From: Methylophilaceae bacterium
GTDB taxonomy: Bacteria > Pseudomonadota > Gammaproteobacteria > Burkholderiales > Methylophilaceae
DNA: 64,000 bases
Reading direction: 5' to 3'
Assembly (NCBI GenBank): GCA_016778465.1
Contig: JADHPM010000001.1
Location: 124,001-188,000 of the forward strand
In this document: positions 8,775 to 17,591 of the stretch, in pieces
How the letters are laid out: the number at the start of each line of letters is the position of its first letter
Position numbering within the stretch: position 1 is the stretch's first letter
Position numbers and translations under genes: made by a program
Notes under the pieces: model-generated
Seen by the model: only the letters and a program-made list of their open reading frames with translations
Database searches by the model: none
Told to the model about the DNA's origin: nothing

Positions 8775-10097
8775 ATGACCAACAATGATTTAAGTAACAT
8801 AGCTGCTTTTGCCCTTGAGAAGGCAAAATCAAATGGTGCTTCTGATGCGGAAGTAGAAATTAGCGTCGCCACTGGAAAAAGCATAACTGTCAGACTTTCT
8901 GAGCTTGAAACTATTGAGATGAATAATGATAAAAGTTTTTCTCTTTCAGTGTATTTTGGAAAAAAAAGGGGATTGGTTACTAGCTCTGATTTTAGTTTGC
9001 AGGCCATAGAAAATTGTGTTCTATCCGCTTGCCAAATCGCCAAATATACCCAAGAAGATGAAGGGTATGGTTTGGCTGATAAAAGTCTATTAGCAAAAGA
9101 TATCGCTGATTTAGAGGTTTATTTTCCTTTTGACCTTACAGAAAGTTTTATGATTGACCATGCCCTAGCCACTGAGGCTGAGGCATTAGGATTTAATAAA
9201 TTTATTAAAAATTCAGAGGGGGTTCAGTTTTCAAACTCCGAGGCAAACTTTATTTATGCAAATAGTAATGGTTTCGCTGGGGGGTTTCCATCCTCACGGA
9301 TTACCCTTAGTTGCTCAGTTATCGCAAATGATGACGGTCAAATGCAGCGTGATAGCCTATATACAACCGCACGGAATTTCTCTGACTTACGGAAGAATAT
9401 TGATCTGGGAAAGGAAACTGCAAGAAGAGCTGCTAGTAAATTAAATCCTAAAAAAATTAAGACTGGTCGATACCCAGTAATTTTTGAGGCACCAATAGCA
9501 ACATCATTAATATCAACCTTAGTATCAGCATTATCAGGTGGGAATCTATATCGTCAGAACTCTTTTTTTCTTGATGCATTGGGTAAAAGTATTGCTTCTT
9601 CACATTTGACTATCACTGAAAATCCTTTTTTGAAAAGGGGAAATGCAAGTACTTATTTTGACGATGACGGCGTTCGTGTAAGTGAGCGTAAAGTTGTGAA
9701 TCAAGGCCAACTTAATGGTTATTTTCTATCAACTTATACGGCTAGTAAACTAAATTTAACTTCCACCGGGAACGCAGGAGGTGCACATAATTTGATTATA
9801 GAAACATCCAATGTAAGCTTTGATGATATGTTAAAAAATATGGGGACAGGACTTCTTGTCACTGATATTTTAGGGCATGGAACCAATATGGTCACTGGAG
9901 ATTATTCTAGAGGGGCATCTGGTTTTTGGGTAGAGAACGGTGAAATCGCATTTCCCGTTGAAGAAATTACGGTGGCAGGAAATCTTAAAAATATTTATAA
10001 AGATATTCGATTGATTGCAAACGACGTATACCTAAATAGCTCTAAATATACCGGATCAATACTCATTAACGAAATGACTGTGGGATCAAATAATTAG
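8775..10097 (+). CDS. pmbA: PmbA/TldE, inactive partner subunit of the TldD/TldE metallopeptidase
   Basis: The TldD/TldE heterodimer degrades or matures modified peptides and the CcdA antitoxin; PmbA lacks the zinc HExxxH, which is supplied by TldD (not in this window). The frame opens at a TTG (8760), but the ATG at 8775 gives MTNNDLSNIAAFALEKAK and is preferred (440 residues). Family motifs include the GYGLADKSLL region (about 97), the GASGFWVENGEIAFPVEEIT motif (about 376-395) and the TNMVTGDYS loop before it. It abuts the convergent mlaA stop exactly (TAG then TAA on the other strand). Confidence 0.93.
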   Translation: MTNNDLSNIAAFALEKAKSNGASDAEVEISVATGKSITVRLSELETIEMNNDKSFSLSVYFGKKRGLVTSSDFSLQAIENCVLSACQIAKYTQEDEGYGLADKSLLAKDIADLEVYFPFDLTESFMIDHALATEAEALGFNKFIKNSEGVQFSNSEANFIYANSNGFAGGFPSSRITLSCSVIANDDGQMQRDSLYTTARNFSDLRKNIDLGKETARRAASKLNPKKIKTGRYPVIFEAPIATSLISTLVSALSGGNLYRQNSFFLDALGKSIASSHLTITENPFLKRGNASTYFDDDGVRVSERKVVNQGQLNGYFLSTYTASKLNLTSTGNAGGAHNLIIETSNVSFDDMLKNMGTGLLVTDILGHGTNMVTGDYSRGASGFWVENGEIAFPVEEITVAGNLKNIYKDIRLIANDVYLNSSKYTGSILINEMTVGSNN

Positions 10098-10946
10098 TTA
10101 TTTTGTAGGCGAGGTGTATGAAACTTTTTCTGACCCTGATAAGTTATCTTCTTTCATGTTAATTTCTTCATCGGATAGATATAGCTCATATTCGCTTAAA
10201 TTTGTAGAATCTTCAGATTCACCATTTCCCTGTTTACTTAACATGTTGTAATCTCCATAGAGGTCTTGTTCTTCTTCATCGTTTATCAATCGCTCACGGT
10301 ATTGAAGGTACGAGTCACGTTGGAAGGCATATGGGTCGAGTGCTGCTTCGTCTAAAATCGCAGTAGCGTTCAAGAGTTCTGCTCGGGCATCAATGAATTG
10401 TACAACTCTAATAGCATTTCTTACCCTAACATTTTCAATATATGAAATGGGATCAAAGAATAGTGAGTCGACGAGAAGGCCACCAGTATCTCTTACGGTT
10501 GAGGGGCCTAGAAGCGGAAGCACAAAGTAAGCACTATTTTCCCATCCATAGAAGGCAAGTGTTTGACCAAAATCTTCTTTTCTTCTCTCGCCACCATTCA
10601 TCGAATGTACATCAATAAAACCAAGTAAACCTATCGTTGTATTAACTACAACACGGCCACCGTCGTTAATTGCATGCTCACCTTTGAGCTGCAAAATATC
10701 GTTGATAAAAGTAATGAAGTCCCTGATGTTATTAAAGAAGTTATTAATGCCCTTCACGACGGGTTCTGGGGCCACTGCAACATAGGCCTTAGCCACGGGT
10801 TCAGCTACATATTCATCTGCAGTCTCGTTAAATGCAAAAATTGCACGGTTGTATCCCTCCATGGGATCTTTATCATCGACGGTTGCACAACCGGTCAAAA
10901 GCCCAAAAAGGATTATAAAAAGATACGAGTGAAGTTTTTTAATCAT
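10098..10946 (-). CDS. mlaA: Outer-membrane lipoprotein MlaA (VacJ)
   Basis: MlaA sits in the outer membrane and removes mislocalised phospholipids from the outer leaflet, passing them to the Mla pathway. The 282 residues carry a lipoprotein signal with lipobox LLTGC (Cys20), then the VacJ core: DPMEGYNRAIFAFNE (about 27-41), the hydrophobic ridge around 93-110, and the FGQTLAFYGWENSAYFVLP motif (about 126-144). After the core at about residue 215 there is an acidic, Ser/Glu-rich tail of about 65 residues that I cannot assign. The mlaFEDCB genes are not in the window. Confidence 0.92.
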   Translation of the reverse strand: MIKKLHSYLFIILFGLLTGCATVDDKDPMEGYNRAIFAFNETADEYVAEPVAKAYVAVAPEPVVKGINNFFNNIRDFITFINDILQLKGEHAINDGGRVVVNTTIGLLGFIDVHSMNGGERRKEDFGQTLAFYGWENSAYFVLPLLGPSTVRDTGGLLVDSLFFDPISYIENVRVRNAIRVVQFIDARAELLNATAILDEAALDPYAFQRDSYLQYRERLINDEEEQDLYGDYNMLSKQGNGESEDSTNLSEYELYLSDEEINMKEDNLSGSEKVSYTSPTK

Positions 10947-11029
10947 ATACTATCCAATTATCCTCGAATGTTGTGTTTGAGTCTACAAATTTTCGCTTTA
11001 GGGGCCTTAATTCAGTTATGGTGTTGCAT

Positions 11030-12463
11030 TTAAACAACATGCTTAAGATCATACATTTTTAAAGCTTTGTCACGTTGTTCCTTGTGGTTGATAATCGGGA
11101 ATGGATACTCTTTACCTAAATGAACCCCAAAGTTTATTGGATCTTTTTCAAAAGGGACCCATGGTGCGTGAATCTGTTTGGCATTAAGCGATGATAGATT
11201 GGGGATATATTTTTTTATAAACTTTCCCTCACTATCAAATTTTTCAGATTGCAAAATTGGATTAAAAATTCTAAACCACGGCTGCGCATCACAACCTGTT
11301 GACGCAGCCCATTGCCAACCCCCGTTGTTTGCTGAAAAATCATAATCAATCAACTTTTCTGCAAAATAGGCCTCACCCCAACGCCAATCAATCAAAAGAT
11401 CTTTAACTAAAAAAGAGGCGACAACCATTCTTAGACGATTATGCATGAAGCCAGTTTGATTTAATTGCAGCATTGCTGAATCAATAATAGGAAAACCTGT
11501 TTTTGCATTCTTCCATGCATCAAAGAAATCCGCATCATTTTCATATTTCACTTGATCAAATTGTTGTTTGAAACTTTTACCTTCATTTATATGTGGAAAG
11601 TTCGCAAGAATTTGAAAATAAAAATCCCGCCAAATAAGTTCATTTAACCAAGCTGAGGCCCCATGGCTTTGTTGATCTATGGCTAGCCTTGCCAAATGTC
11701 TAATCGAAACCGTTCCAAATCGATTATGAACAGAGAGATATGAGACTCCCTTCGTAGCTGGAAAATCTCTTTTATCTTTGTAATGGTGTATTCGATGTTT
11801 AAAATCTTCGAGAAGCTTATTTGCTCCCATAGTACCAAATTCAATTTTTAATGAACGAAGATTCGTTTGCTGAAAACCCATCTCCTCCAATGAAATTAGT
11901 TTTTTTTGCGCTATTTTAGCTAAACGATTCCTATTTTTTTCACAATCAAATTGTTGAATCCCTTCAAAGGTAATTTTTTTTAATACATTGTTTCTATAAG
12001 GTGAAAAAACAGTATATGGGTTTCCATTCGCCGTAAGAATTTCTTTTTCTTCAAACAAAACTTGGTCTTTATATTTAAATAAAGCTTTATTTTGACTCAA
12101 TAGTTTGGAGGCAACCTCATTATCTCTGTCAATTGCATAGCCTTCATAATCTTTATTAATAAATAGCGCATCACAATTAAGGTTTTCTACAAGTTTAGGA
12201 ATTAAATTTTTTGGGTCTCCGTATTCAACAAAAATATCTGAGCCAAGAGTATTCAAGTGTTCTTTTAAGCAGCGAATTGATTCCCAAATAAATTCGACTC
12301 GACGGTCTTTTTTGTTCTTAAGATTATTTAGTATATTTACATCAAAAATAAAGCAACAAAAAACAGATTCTGAGCGTTCTAGTGCATGAAATAGCGCGGC
12401 ATTGTCGTAGAGACGAAGATCACGACGGAACCAAACTAAACTTTTTTTTAAATCATTATTCAC
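11030..12463 (-). CDS. phrB: Deoxyribodipyrimidine photolyase (class I CPD)
   Basis: Uses blue light and reduced FAD to reverse cyclobutane pyrimidine dimers. The 477 residues match the family length. The N-terminal Rossmann antenna domain starts SLVWFRRDLRLYDNAAL (about 8-24). The FAD-binding domain contains ELIWRDFYFQ (about 275), the MHNRLRM helix (about 340) and the NNGGWQWAASTGCDAQPWFR signature (about 373-392). Tryptophans of the electron-transfer chain are visible in the last motif. It overlaps rlmH by 8 bases. Keeping this gene in a compact genome fits a sunlit habitat (inference). Confidence 0.95.
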   Translation of the reverse strand: MNNDLKKSLVWFRRDLRLYDNAALFHALERSESVFCCFIFDVNILNNLKNKKDRRVEFIWESIRCLKEHLNTLGSDIFVEYGDPKNLIPKLVENLNCDALFINKDYEGYAIDRDNEVASKLLSQNKALFKYKDQVLFEEKEILTANGNPYTVFSPYRNNVLKKITFEGIQQFDCEKNRNRLAKIAQKKLISLEEMGFQQTNLRSLKIEFGTMGANKLLEDFKHRIHHYKDKRDFPATKGVSYLSVHNRFGTVSIRHLARLAIDQQSHGASAWLNELIWRDFYFQILANFPHINEGKSFKQQFDQVKYENDADFFDAWKNAKTGFPIIDSAMLQLNQTGFMHNRLRMVVASFLVKDLLIDWRWGEAYFAEKLIDYDFSANNGGWQWAASTGCDAQPWFRIFNPILQSEKFDSEGKFIKKYIPNLSSLNAKQIHAPWVPFEKDPINFGVHLGKEYPFPIINHKEQRDKALKMYDLKHVV

Positions 12464-12914
12464 GATGGTATGGGTGATTTTTTAAAATACAAAAAGCTCT
12501 GTATATTTGTTCAATAATTATTACCTTAGCAAGGTGATGCGGAAGAGTCAGGGTAGATAGACTCATTACCAAGTTTGCTCTTTTAATAAATTCATTATCA
12601 AGACCATCTGCACCTCCAATCACAAAAGCTATTTTTGAAAAATTTTCCAACGTTTTTTGCAGTTTTTCTGAGAATTTTCTGGAAGAGTAAGACTTGCCAT
12701 TTTCATCGAGTGCAACAGTAAAGAATCCTGATACATATTTATTGATAATTTCAGCTTCTTTTGATTTCTTCTTCTTATTCTCAATTAAATGACAAGGTTT
12801 TATTTCAATCAGTTCAATACTGATTTCAGATGAAAGTTGTTTTAAATAGCTTTTGCATGACTCAGTCACCCAATTAGGTGTTGAATTGTTTACCGATATT
12901 ATCTTTATAAACAA
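12456..12914 (-). CDS. rlmH: 23S rRNA (pseudouridine-1915-N3)-methyltransferase
   Basis: SPOUT methyltransferase that modifies pseudouridine 1915 in helix 69 of assembled 70S ribosomes. The 152 residues show the SAM-binding FVIGGADGLD loop (about 98-107) and the C-terminal LPHHLAKVIIIEQIYRAFCI then HPYHRE ending. The start is a TTG (12912-12914) without a clear Shine-Dalgarno; alignment to family N-termini (MKIxxVxNSTPNWV-like) supports it. It lies 6 bases after rsfS, the classic rsfS-rlmH pair. Confidence 0.94.
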   Translation of the reverse strand: MFIKIISVNNSTPNWVTESCKSYLKQLSSEISIELIEIKPCHLIENKKKKSKEAEIINKYVSGFFTVALDENGKSYSSRKFSEKLQKTLENFSKIAFVIGGADGLDNEFIKRANLVMSLSTLTLPHHLAKVIIIEQIYRAFCILKNHPYHRE

Positions 12915-12920
12915 TTTATT

Positions 12921-13244
12921 TTATACTGACCAGAGTTCTTCAAGATTGTAGTAGGCGCGTGTTGTTGGTGTCATTATGTGGACTATGATATCGCCAAAGT
13001 CTACAAGTACCCAATCGCCCTCGGTTTCCCCCTCAATACCTACGATATCAATTTTTGATTGCTTAAGTTTCTCTTGAACATTTTCTGCTAGAGCTTTTGC
13101 TTGTCTAGATGAACTTGCACTAGCTATAACCATGAAATCTGCAATTGAACTAATCTTTCTTACATCTAGTGAGACAATATCAAAAGCTTTGATGTCCTCA
13201 AGAGCACTGATTACCTCTTGCTTTATTTGTTCTACCGAAATCAA
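12921..13244 (-). CDS. rsfS: Ribosomal silencing factor RsfS
   Basis: Binds L14 on the 50S subunit and blocks subunit joining during starvation. The 107 residues have the RsfS core: DVRKISSIADFMVIASASSSRQAKALA from about residue 27 and the EGETEGDWVLVDFGDIIVHI segment (about 75-94). The start appears to be a TTG (13242-13244), 7 bases after panD. In many relatives nadD precedes rsfS; here panD does, so nadD has moved or is absent from this locus. Confidence 0.94.
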   Translation of the reverse strand: MISVEQIKQEVISALEDIKAFDIVSLDVRKISSIADFMVIASASSSRQAKALAENVQEKLKQSKIDIVGIEGETEGDWVLVDFGDIIVHIMTPTTRAYYNLEELWSV

Positions 13245-13251
13245 TCGAAAA

Positions 13252-13632
13252 TTAGGCTACCTGCATAGCAATTGAATTTTTACTTATTGTGATTTGATTT
13301 TTTTTGTCCACATAAACGAGCTGCGGCCTGTATGATTTAAGTTCTAACTCATTGTAATTGCCATATGTTGCAATAATTAGCATATCACCCGGATTTGCTT
13401 TATGTGCAGCCGCACCATTAATTGAAATAATTCCAGAATTCGGCTCAGCCGAAATGGCATAAGTTGTAAAACGCTCCCCATTAGTGATGTTATATATACT
13501 AATCTGTTCATATTCTTGAATATCCGCAGCCTTAAGAAGCTCGGTATCAATTGCACAAGAACCTTCATATTCGAGTTCGGCATGAGTAACTGTTACTCGG
13601 TGTAATTTAGACTTAAGCATTTTACGGTGCAT
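13252..13632 (-). CDS. panD: Aspartate 1-decarboxylase proenzyme
   Basis: Pyruvoyl enzyme making beta-alanine from aspartate for pantothenate synthesis. The 126 residues align end to end with E. coli PanD. The self-cleavage site is the Gly-Ser in YEGSCAID (Gly24-Ser25), where Ser25 becomes the pyruvoyl group. The [10 protein letters not shown] and INGAAAH motifs follow. The ATG at 13630-13632 (MHRKML...) matches the E. coli start. It follows panC by 45 bases and sits with panC and panB in one minus-strand block. Confidence 0.97.
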   Translation of the reverse strand: MHRKMLKSKLHRVTVTHAELEYEGSCAIDTELLKAADIQEYEQISIYNITNGERFTTYAISAEPNSGIISINGAAAHKANPGDMLIIATYGNYNELELKSYRPQLVYVDKKNQITISKNSIAMQVA

Positions 13633-13677
13633 ATTTTCTTTCCATATAAATAATCGTGATCATTATAGTCAGTAAGC

Positions 13678-14505
13678 TCATTCTATGCAAAATTCTATGT
13701 TATCAATAAGTCTAATTTTATCAAAATATGCTGCAGCTAAAATAATTAATGCTTTGTCATCTAAATTTGGTTGAGTAAGTTTTTTTCGTGTTTTAACCTC
13801 GAGGTAATCGACATGCCAATTTTTTTGCAACAGTTTCTCTTTTGCAAGATAGGTTTGTTCCTCAATATCTGCTATAGATTTTATTTTTAAGCTAGCTTCA
13901 AAAAGAATTTGAAAGAGATCTGCTGCTTTTAATTTATCTTCCAGTAAATTATTTCTAGAGCTCAAAGCTAAATTGTTTTTATCTCTGACAGTATCAACTG
14001 AAATGATATTTACTTCTGGGTAGGCTATCTTGCAAAATTTTTCAATAATACAGAGTTGTTGATAATCTTTTTTTCCAAGGATCAAATAAGATGGCCCAAT
14101 CATTTCAAGGAGAATATCAATGACATTAATTACACCATTAAAATGACCAGGACGAAATTTTCCACAAAGCTCATGAGCAATACTGCCTAATTCATAATTT
14201 TTTTTTGATGAATTTGGATATATTTCTTTCTCTGTGGGAATAAAAACTTTTGCAGAGGGAAAATTTTCTGCAATAAGTGATAAATCTTCAGTGATTGTGC
14301 GTGGATAATTACGAAAATCGTTCTGGTCATTGAATTGCGTCGGATTTATAAAAATAGAAATAATCATTTCATGACTTTTTTTAAATGCCACATTAAAGAG
14401 TGCAAGGTGACCATTATGCAAATTACCCATGGTTGGCACGAAACTTATTTTTTTATGTTCTTTAACGTGTTCTTGTAATTCAATAGAGGTCTCAATTATT
14501 TGCAT
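13678..14505 (-). CDS. panC: Pantothenate synthetase
   Basis: Condenses pantoate and beta-alanine with ATP to pantothenate via pantoyl-adenylate. The 275 residues retain the active-site motifs: PTMGNLHNGH (about 24-33, the HIGH-like element), SIFINPTQF (about 50), FRPGHFNGV (about 117), GKKDYQQL with the catalytic Lys (about 144-151), and LALSSRN (about 178-184). It lies 5 bases after panB. Because PanC and PanD look fully functional, the pathway is probably in use, which matters when judging the odd PanB upstream. Confidence 0.97.
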   Translation of the reverse strand: MQIIETSIELQEHVKEHKKISFVPTMGNLHNGHLALFNVAFKKSHEMIISIFINPTQFNDQNDFRNYPRTITEDLSLIAENFPSAKVFIPTEKEIYPNSSKKNYELGSIAHELCGKFRPGHFNGVINVIDILLEMIGPSYLILGKKDYQQLCIIEKFCKIAYPEVNIISVDTVRDKNNLALSSRNNLLEDKLKAADLFQILFEASLKIKSIADIEEQTYLAKEKLLQKNWHVDYLEVKTRKKLTQPNLDDKALIILAAAYFDKIRLIDNIEFCIE

Positions 14506-14510
14506 GGAGT

Positions 14511-15233
14511 CTATTTATTAACAGATTCAATAAATTGATTGAGAAGGTTCTTTACTGGTAATGCAGAAATACCATTTGGAAAGGTTTTTGGAGAGGAAAG
14601 GTTTTTGGAGAGACCTAAAATATCATATAGAATTTCAACGGCTCCATCACAGTTTTTTGATGAGCGGAAACCAATAGTTGGAATATTTAAATTATTCGTT
14701 ACAAGCTTATCAATATTCGCATCCGTCATTGACAAAACTATCATGCATGCACCGCTTACCTCGAGTGATTTTGCTTTTCCTAGGTAATCTTCAGGATTTT
14801 TTAACCTTTTTATTTTTGGAGAAATTTGTGGGGTATATCCTATATGCGCGCAAACATAAATTTCATTTTGATATAAAAATGAGACGATGTCATAAATTTC
14901 TTTATCGCCTTCAATTTTTATAATGTCGGCTCCAGCAGCAATTAATTTTCTGGCATTTTTTAATGCTAGCGCTTTGGTTTTGTAGGAATTAATGGGCAAG
15001 TCAGCAATTATGGGTGTTTTAGTCGCACCTTGCCTGACAGCTTTGGTATGGTAAATCATTTCATCAAGCGTTACATTGTGAGTATTTTTTTCCCCTTTAA
15101 TTGTCAAACCAAGTGAGTCACCTACAAGAATTGCATCGCATTTCGTCTGCTGAATCAAGTTAGCAAAAGTTGCGTCATAACATGTAAGAATTGCAATTTT
15201 TTTTGTCTTAAGAAGTTTCTTTATATTTCTCAT
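14511..15233 (-). CDS. panB: Ketopantoate hydroxymethyltransferase, divergent PanB
   Basis: PanB transfers a one-carbon unit from 5,10-methylene-THF to alpha-ketoisovalerate, giving ketopantoate. The 240 residues (E. coli has 264) keep the metal ligands in VGDSLG (Asp39), IADLP (Asp78) and KIEG (Glu108), and the His in CAHIG (His130). An ungapped alignment from memory to E. coli places Ser168 where the annotated proton-acceptor Glu181 should be (VLSMTD against VLECVP). The GIGAG loop is GFRSS. The C-terminus is about 20 residues shorter. The gene lies between a nucleoside kinase and panC in a tight operon and shows no frameshift. It is either an active enzyme with altered chemistry or one losing function. 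Confidence 0.85.
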   Translation of the reverse strand: MRNIKKLLKTKKIAILTCYDATFANLIQQTKCDAILVGDSLGLTIKGEKNTHNVTLDEMIYHTKAVRQGATKTPIIADLPINSYKTKALALKNARKLIAAGADIIKIEGDKEIYDIVSFLYQNEIYVCAHIGYTPQISPKIKRLKNPEDYLGKAKSLEVSGACMIVLSMTDANIDKLVTNNLNIPTIGFRSSKNCDGAVEILYDILGLSKNLSSPKTFPNGISALPVKNLLNQFIESVNK

Positions 15234-15235
15234 TT

Positions 15236-15883
15236 CTAAATTAAGCTTGGATTAAAATATTCTCGAATACTTGAGATTTGATTAATTCGATCAATTAAAA
15301 TATTTAGAGCTGATTTATCCTCAAGGAGATCAATATTTTCATTATTAACAATCAATACATTCGAATCATGATTGTTATGAAAGTAACTACTATAAGACTC
15401 TGCGATTTTCTCTAGGTATTCTCGAGTTATTCTCTGCTCATAGTTAATATTTCTTTTTTGTACTCTTTGTCTTAACAGCTCAACGGGGGTTTGCAGATAA
15501 ATAACAAGATCTGGTGTGGGAGCTTTAAGCTCTAAATGTTGATATATCTGGTGGTACAGTTTAAATTCCTCATCATCAAGATTTAGTTTTGCAAAGATAG
15601 GATCTTTTTGTAAAAAGAAGTCTGCGATCACACCGCTGCTAAAAAAATCTTTTTGGTTAAGTTCGCTAATTTGATTTGCGCGCTGGAACAGAAAAAAAAG
15701 CTGAGTGGGGAGGGCATAGTGCTGCATATCCTCATAAAATTTAGGTAAAAAAGGATTACGCTCGGCCTTTTCTGAAAACATATTTGCATGATATTCATTG
15801 GCTAGTAGTTTTGCCAATGTAGATTTACCTGAACCTATTGGACCCTCAACAACTATGTAGGGGTACCTATTAAAAATATTCAA
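15236..15883 (-). CDS. Deoxynucleoside kinase (dGK/dAK family)
   Basis: Phosphorylates deoxynucleosides for dNTP salvage. The 215 residues have the P-loop GPIGSGKSTLAKLL (about 15-28), the FFLFQRANQ helix (about 62), an ADFFLQKDPIFAKLNL segment in the position of the DRS-type base motif (about 88-103), and a C-terminal RxxxR lid region (QRVQKRNINYEQR, about 134-146). The exact base preference cannot be read from sequence. The start overlaps the folK stop by 4 bases and panB follows after 2, the usual folK-dNK-panB order of betaproteobacteria. Confidence 0.88.
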   Translation of the reverse strand: MNIFNRYPYIVVEGPIGSGKSTLAKLLANEYHANMFSEKAERNPFLPKFYEDMQHYALPTQLFFLFQRANQISELNQKDFFSSGVIADFFLQKDPIFAKLNLDDEEFKLYHQIYQHLELKAPTPDLVIYLQTPVELLRQRVQKRNINYEQRITREYLEKIAESYSSYFHNNHDSNVLIVNNENIDLLEDKSALNILIDRINQISSIREYFNPSLI

Positions 15884-16359
15884 TTTTCCACCTTTTTTAT
15901 TCCGTCATAGCTCAATTGACTCAGTAGTTTTTTTATTGGCATTTTGTTGATAAAAATATTTGGTGCTATTTCTTCTAGAGGCAATAAAACAAAAATTCTT
16001 TCCATCATTCTAGGGTGAGGGATCGAAAGATTATTATCATTAATTACCAATGTATTAAATAATAGTATATCTAGATCAAGTATTCTTGGCCCATTTTTTT
16101 TATCACGCACTCGACCGAAAAGTTTCTCAATTCTTAAGAGTTCATTTAATAATTTTTCGGGAGTGTCATCATATTCAATTTCAATTACTGCGTTAATAAA
16201 GTCAGGTTGATTTACTATACCTATCGGCTTTGTTTGATAAAAGCTTGATTTTTTGATTAGTTTAAAATCCTTATGATCATCTAAATGATCAATCGCTTTT
16301 TTTAATTGGTAAACAGGGTTATTAAGATTACTGCCGATTGCGATATAAATTTTATTCAT
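15880..16359 (-). CDS. folK: 6-hydroxymethyl-7,8-dihydropterin pyrophosphokinase
   Basis: Transfers pyrophosphate from ATP to hydroxymethyl-dihydropterin in folate synthesis. The 159 residues carry the IAIGSNLNNP start motif (about 6-15), FYQTKPIGIVNQPDFINAV (about 41-59), and the signature GPRILDLDILLF (about 91-102) with the two Mg-binding aspartates. It begins one base from the pcnB stop and overlaps the next gene by 4 bases, so pcnB-folK-dNK-panBCD is one transcription unit by spacing. Confidence 0.96.
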   Translation of the reverse strand: MNKIYIAIGSNLNNPVYQLKKAIDHLDDHKDFKLIKKSSFYQTKPIGIVNQPDFINAVIEIEYDDTPEKLLNELLRIEKLFGRVRDKKNGPRILDLDILLFNTLVINDNNLSIPHPRMMERIFVLLPLEEIAPNIFINKMPIKKLLSQLSYDGIKKVEN

Positions 16360-16360
16360 A

Positions 16361-17584
16361 TTATTGCTCTGTTATTTTTTTTCTGCCACCATCATCAGCC
16401 TCAACAAAATTTGTCCACCAAGTTACTAATTTCATATCCACTTCATTTTCCTCTCCTCTTAAAAGCATAAAATCATAGGCAGCCCTAAATCTTGGGTGAG
16501 AAAAAAGTCTAAAAACTCTTTTTTTATTTAGGTTTTCAAATCTGGGTTGTAATCGCCATATCTCTGTCATTGTGGTTATGAATCTTTTTTGTATTGGAAA
16601 AACTTTGTTTTGCTTTATTAATGTGATCTCTATGGCATCATTTAACGCAGTAATTGGATATTTTGATTTTTTTTGGAAATTATTGCGTAAATTATTTACA
16701 TCTTTCCATAGAAAAACAGCGAGTAAATAACCTGGATTAATGGGTTTGCCAATCCGAATTCTATCATCGGTTTTTTTTAAACCTCTTAGAACGAAATTGT
16801 TAACTTCCTCAGAACTTGTGTTTAGGGATGGGAAAAAAATATCTGATAAATTGAAATTTATGAATAAGTTAAGACTTTTTTCAGCATGACCCGTTAGAAA
16901 AATTTTTAGTACTTCATCAAAAATTCTCGAATAAGGAATTTTTTTTAGTTCAGGAAGTACCTTTATAATTTGCTGCTTAAGTTTAAAATCGATTTCAAAA
17001 TTCAGCTTCGCTGAAAATCTAATAGCACGTATGGCCCTAACGGGGTCTTCTGCCAACCTTTTTTTAGGGTCACCTATCATCTTTAGTTGCTGAGTTTCAA
17101 GATCATTTATACCACCATAAAAATCAAAAATTTTATTTTTAATTGGGTCAAAATATAGGGCATTACAGGTAAAGTCTCTTCTTTCGGCGTCCTCTTCAAT
17201 CGTACCGAACGCATTATCTTTCTGTACGCCATTTTTTAGCCTTTCAATCTTTTCTGGCTTTGCTCTGAATGTTGAGACCTCAATTAATTCTCTACCAAAA
17301 AAAATATGAACCAGTCTAAAGCGCCTACCAATAATTCTGGAATTTTTAAATAATTGACGGATTTCCTCAGGGGTGGCATTAGTCACAATATCAAAATCTT
17401 TTGGGGCCAAAGAAATTAAGATATCTCTAATTGCTCCACCTACGATATAGGCCTTAAAATTATGTTTCTGTAATTTTTCGATAATCTCCAGTGCATTTTT
17501 GGAAATAAAATCTTTGCTAATTATCTCTTTTGAAAAAAACTGATGGTATGCGGCTTTAACACTATTTAAAATTTTTTTTTGCAT
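16361..17584 (-). CDS. pcnB: Poly(A) polymerase I
   Basis: Adds poly(A) tails to RNA 3' ends, promoting decay. The 407 residues have the class II nucleotidyltransferase head YIVGGAIRDILI (about 46-57), the catalytic KDFDIVT (about 62-68), and EEDAERRDFTCNALYFDP (about 130-147). The long region after 250 matches the betaproteobacterial poly(A) polymerase arm rather than a CCA-adding enzyme. The linkage to folK is the same as in E. coli, supporting PcnB over Cca. The C-terminal basic extension typical of E. coli is short here. Confidence 0.92.
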   Translation of the reverse strand: MQKKILNSVKAAYHQFFSKEIISKDFISKNALEIIEKLQKHNFKAYIVGGAIRDILISLAPKDFDIVTNATPEEIRQLFKNSRIIGRRFRLVHIFFGRELIEVSTFRAKPEKIERLKNGVQKDNAFGTIEEDAERRDFTCNALYFDPIKNKIFDFYGGINDLETQQLKMIGDPKKRLAEDPVRAIRAIRFSAKLNFEIDFKLKQQIIKVLPELKKIPYSRIFDEVLKIFLTGHAEKSLNLFINFNLSDIFFPSLNTSSEEVNNFVLRGLKKTDDRIRIGKPINPGYLLAVFLWKDVNNLRNNFQKKSKYPITALNDAIEITLIKQNKVFPIQKRFITTMTEIWRLQPRFENLNKKRVFRLFSHPRFRAAYDFMLLRGEENEVDMKLVTWWTNFVEADDGGRKKITEQ

Positions 17585-17591
17585 TAAAATA

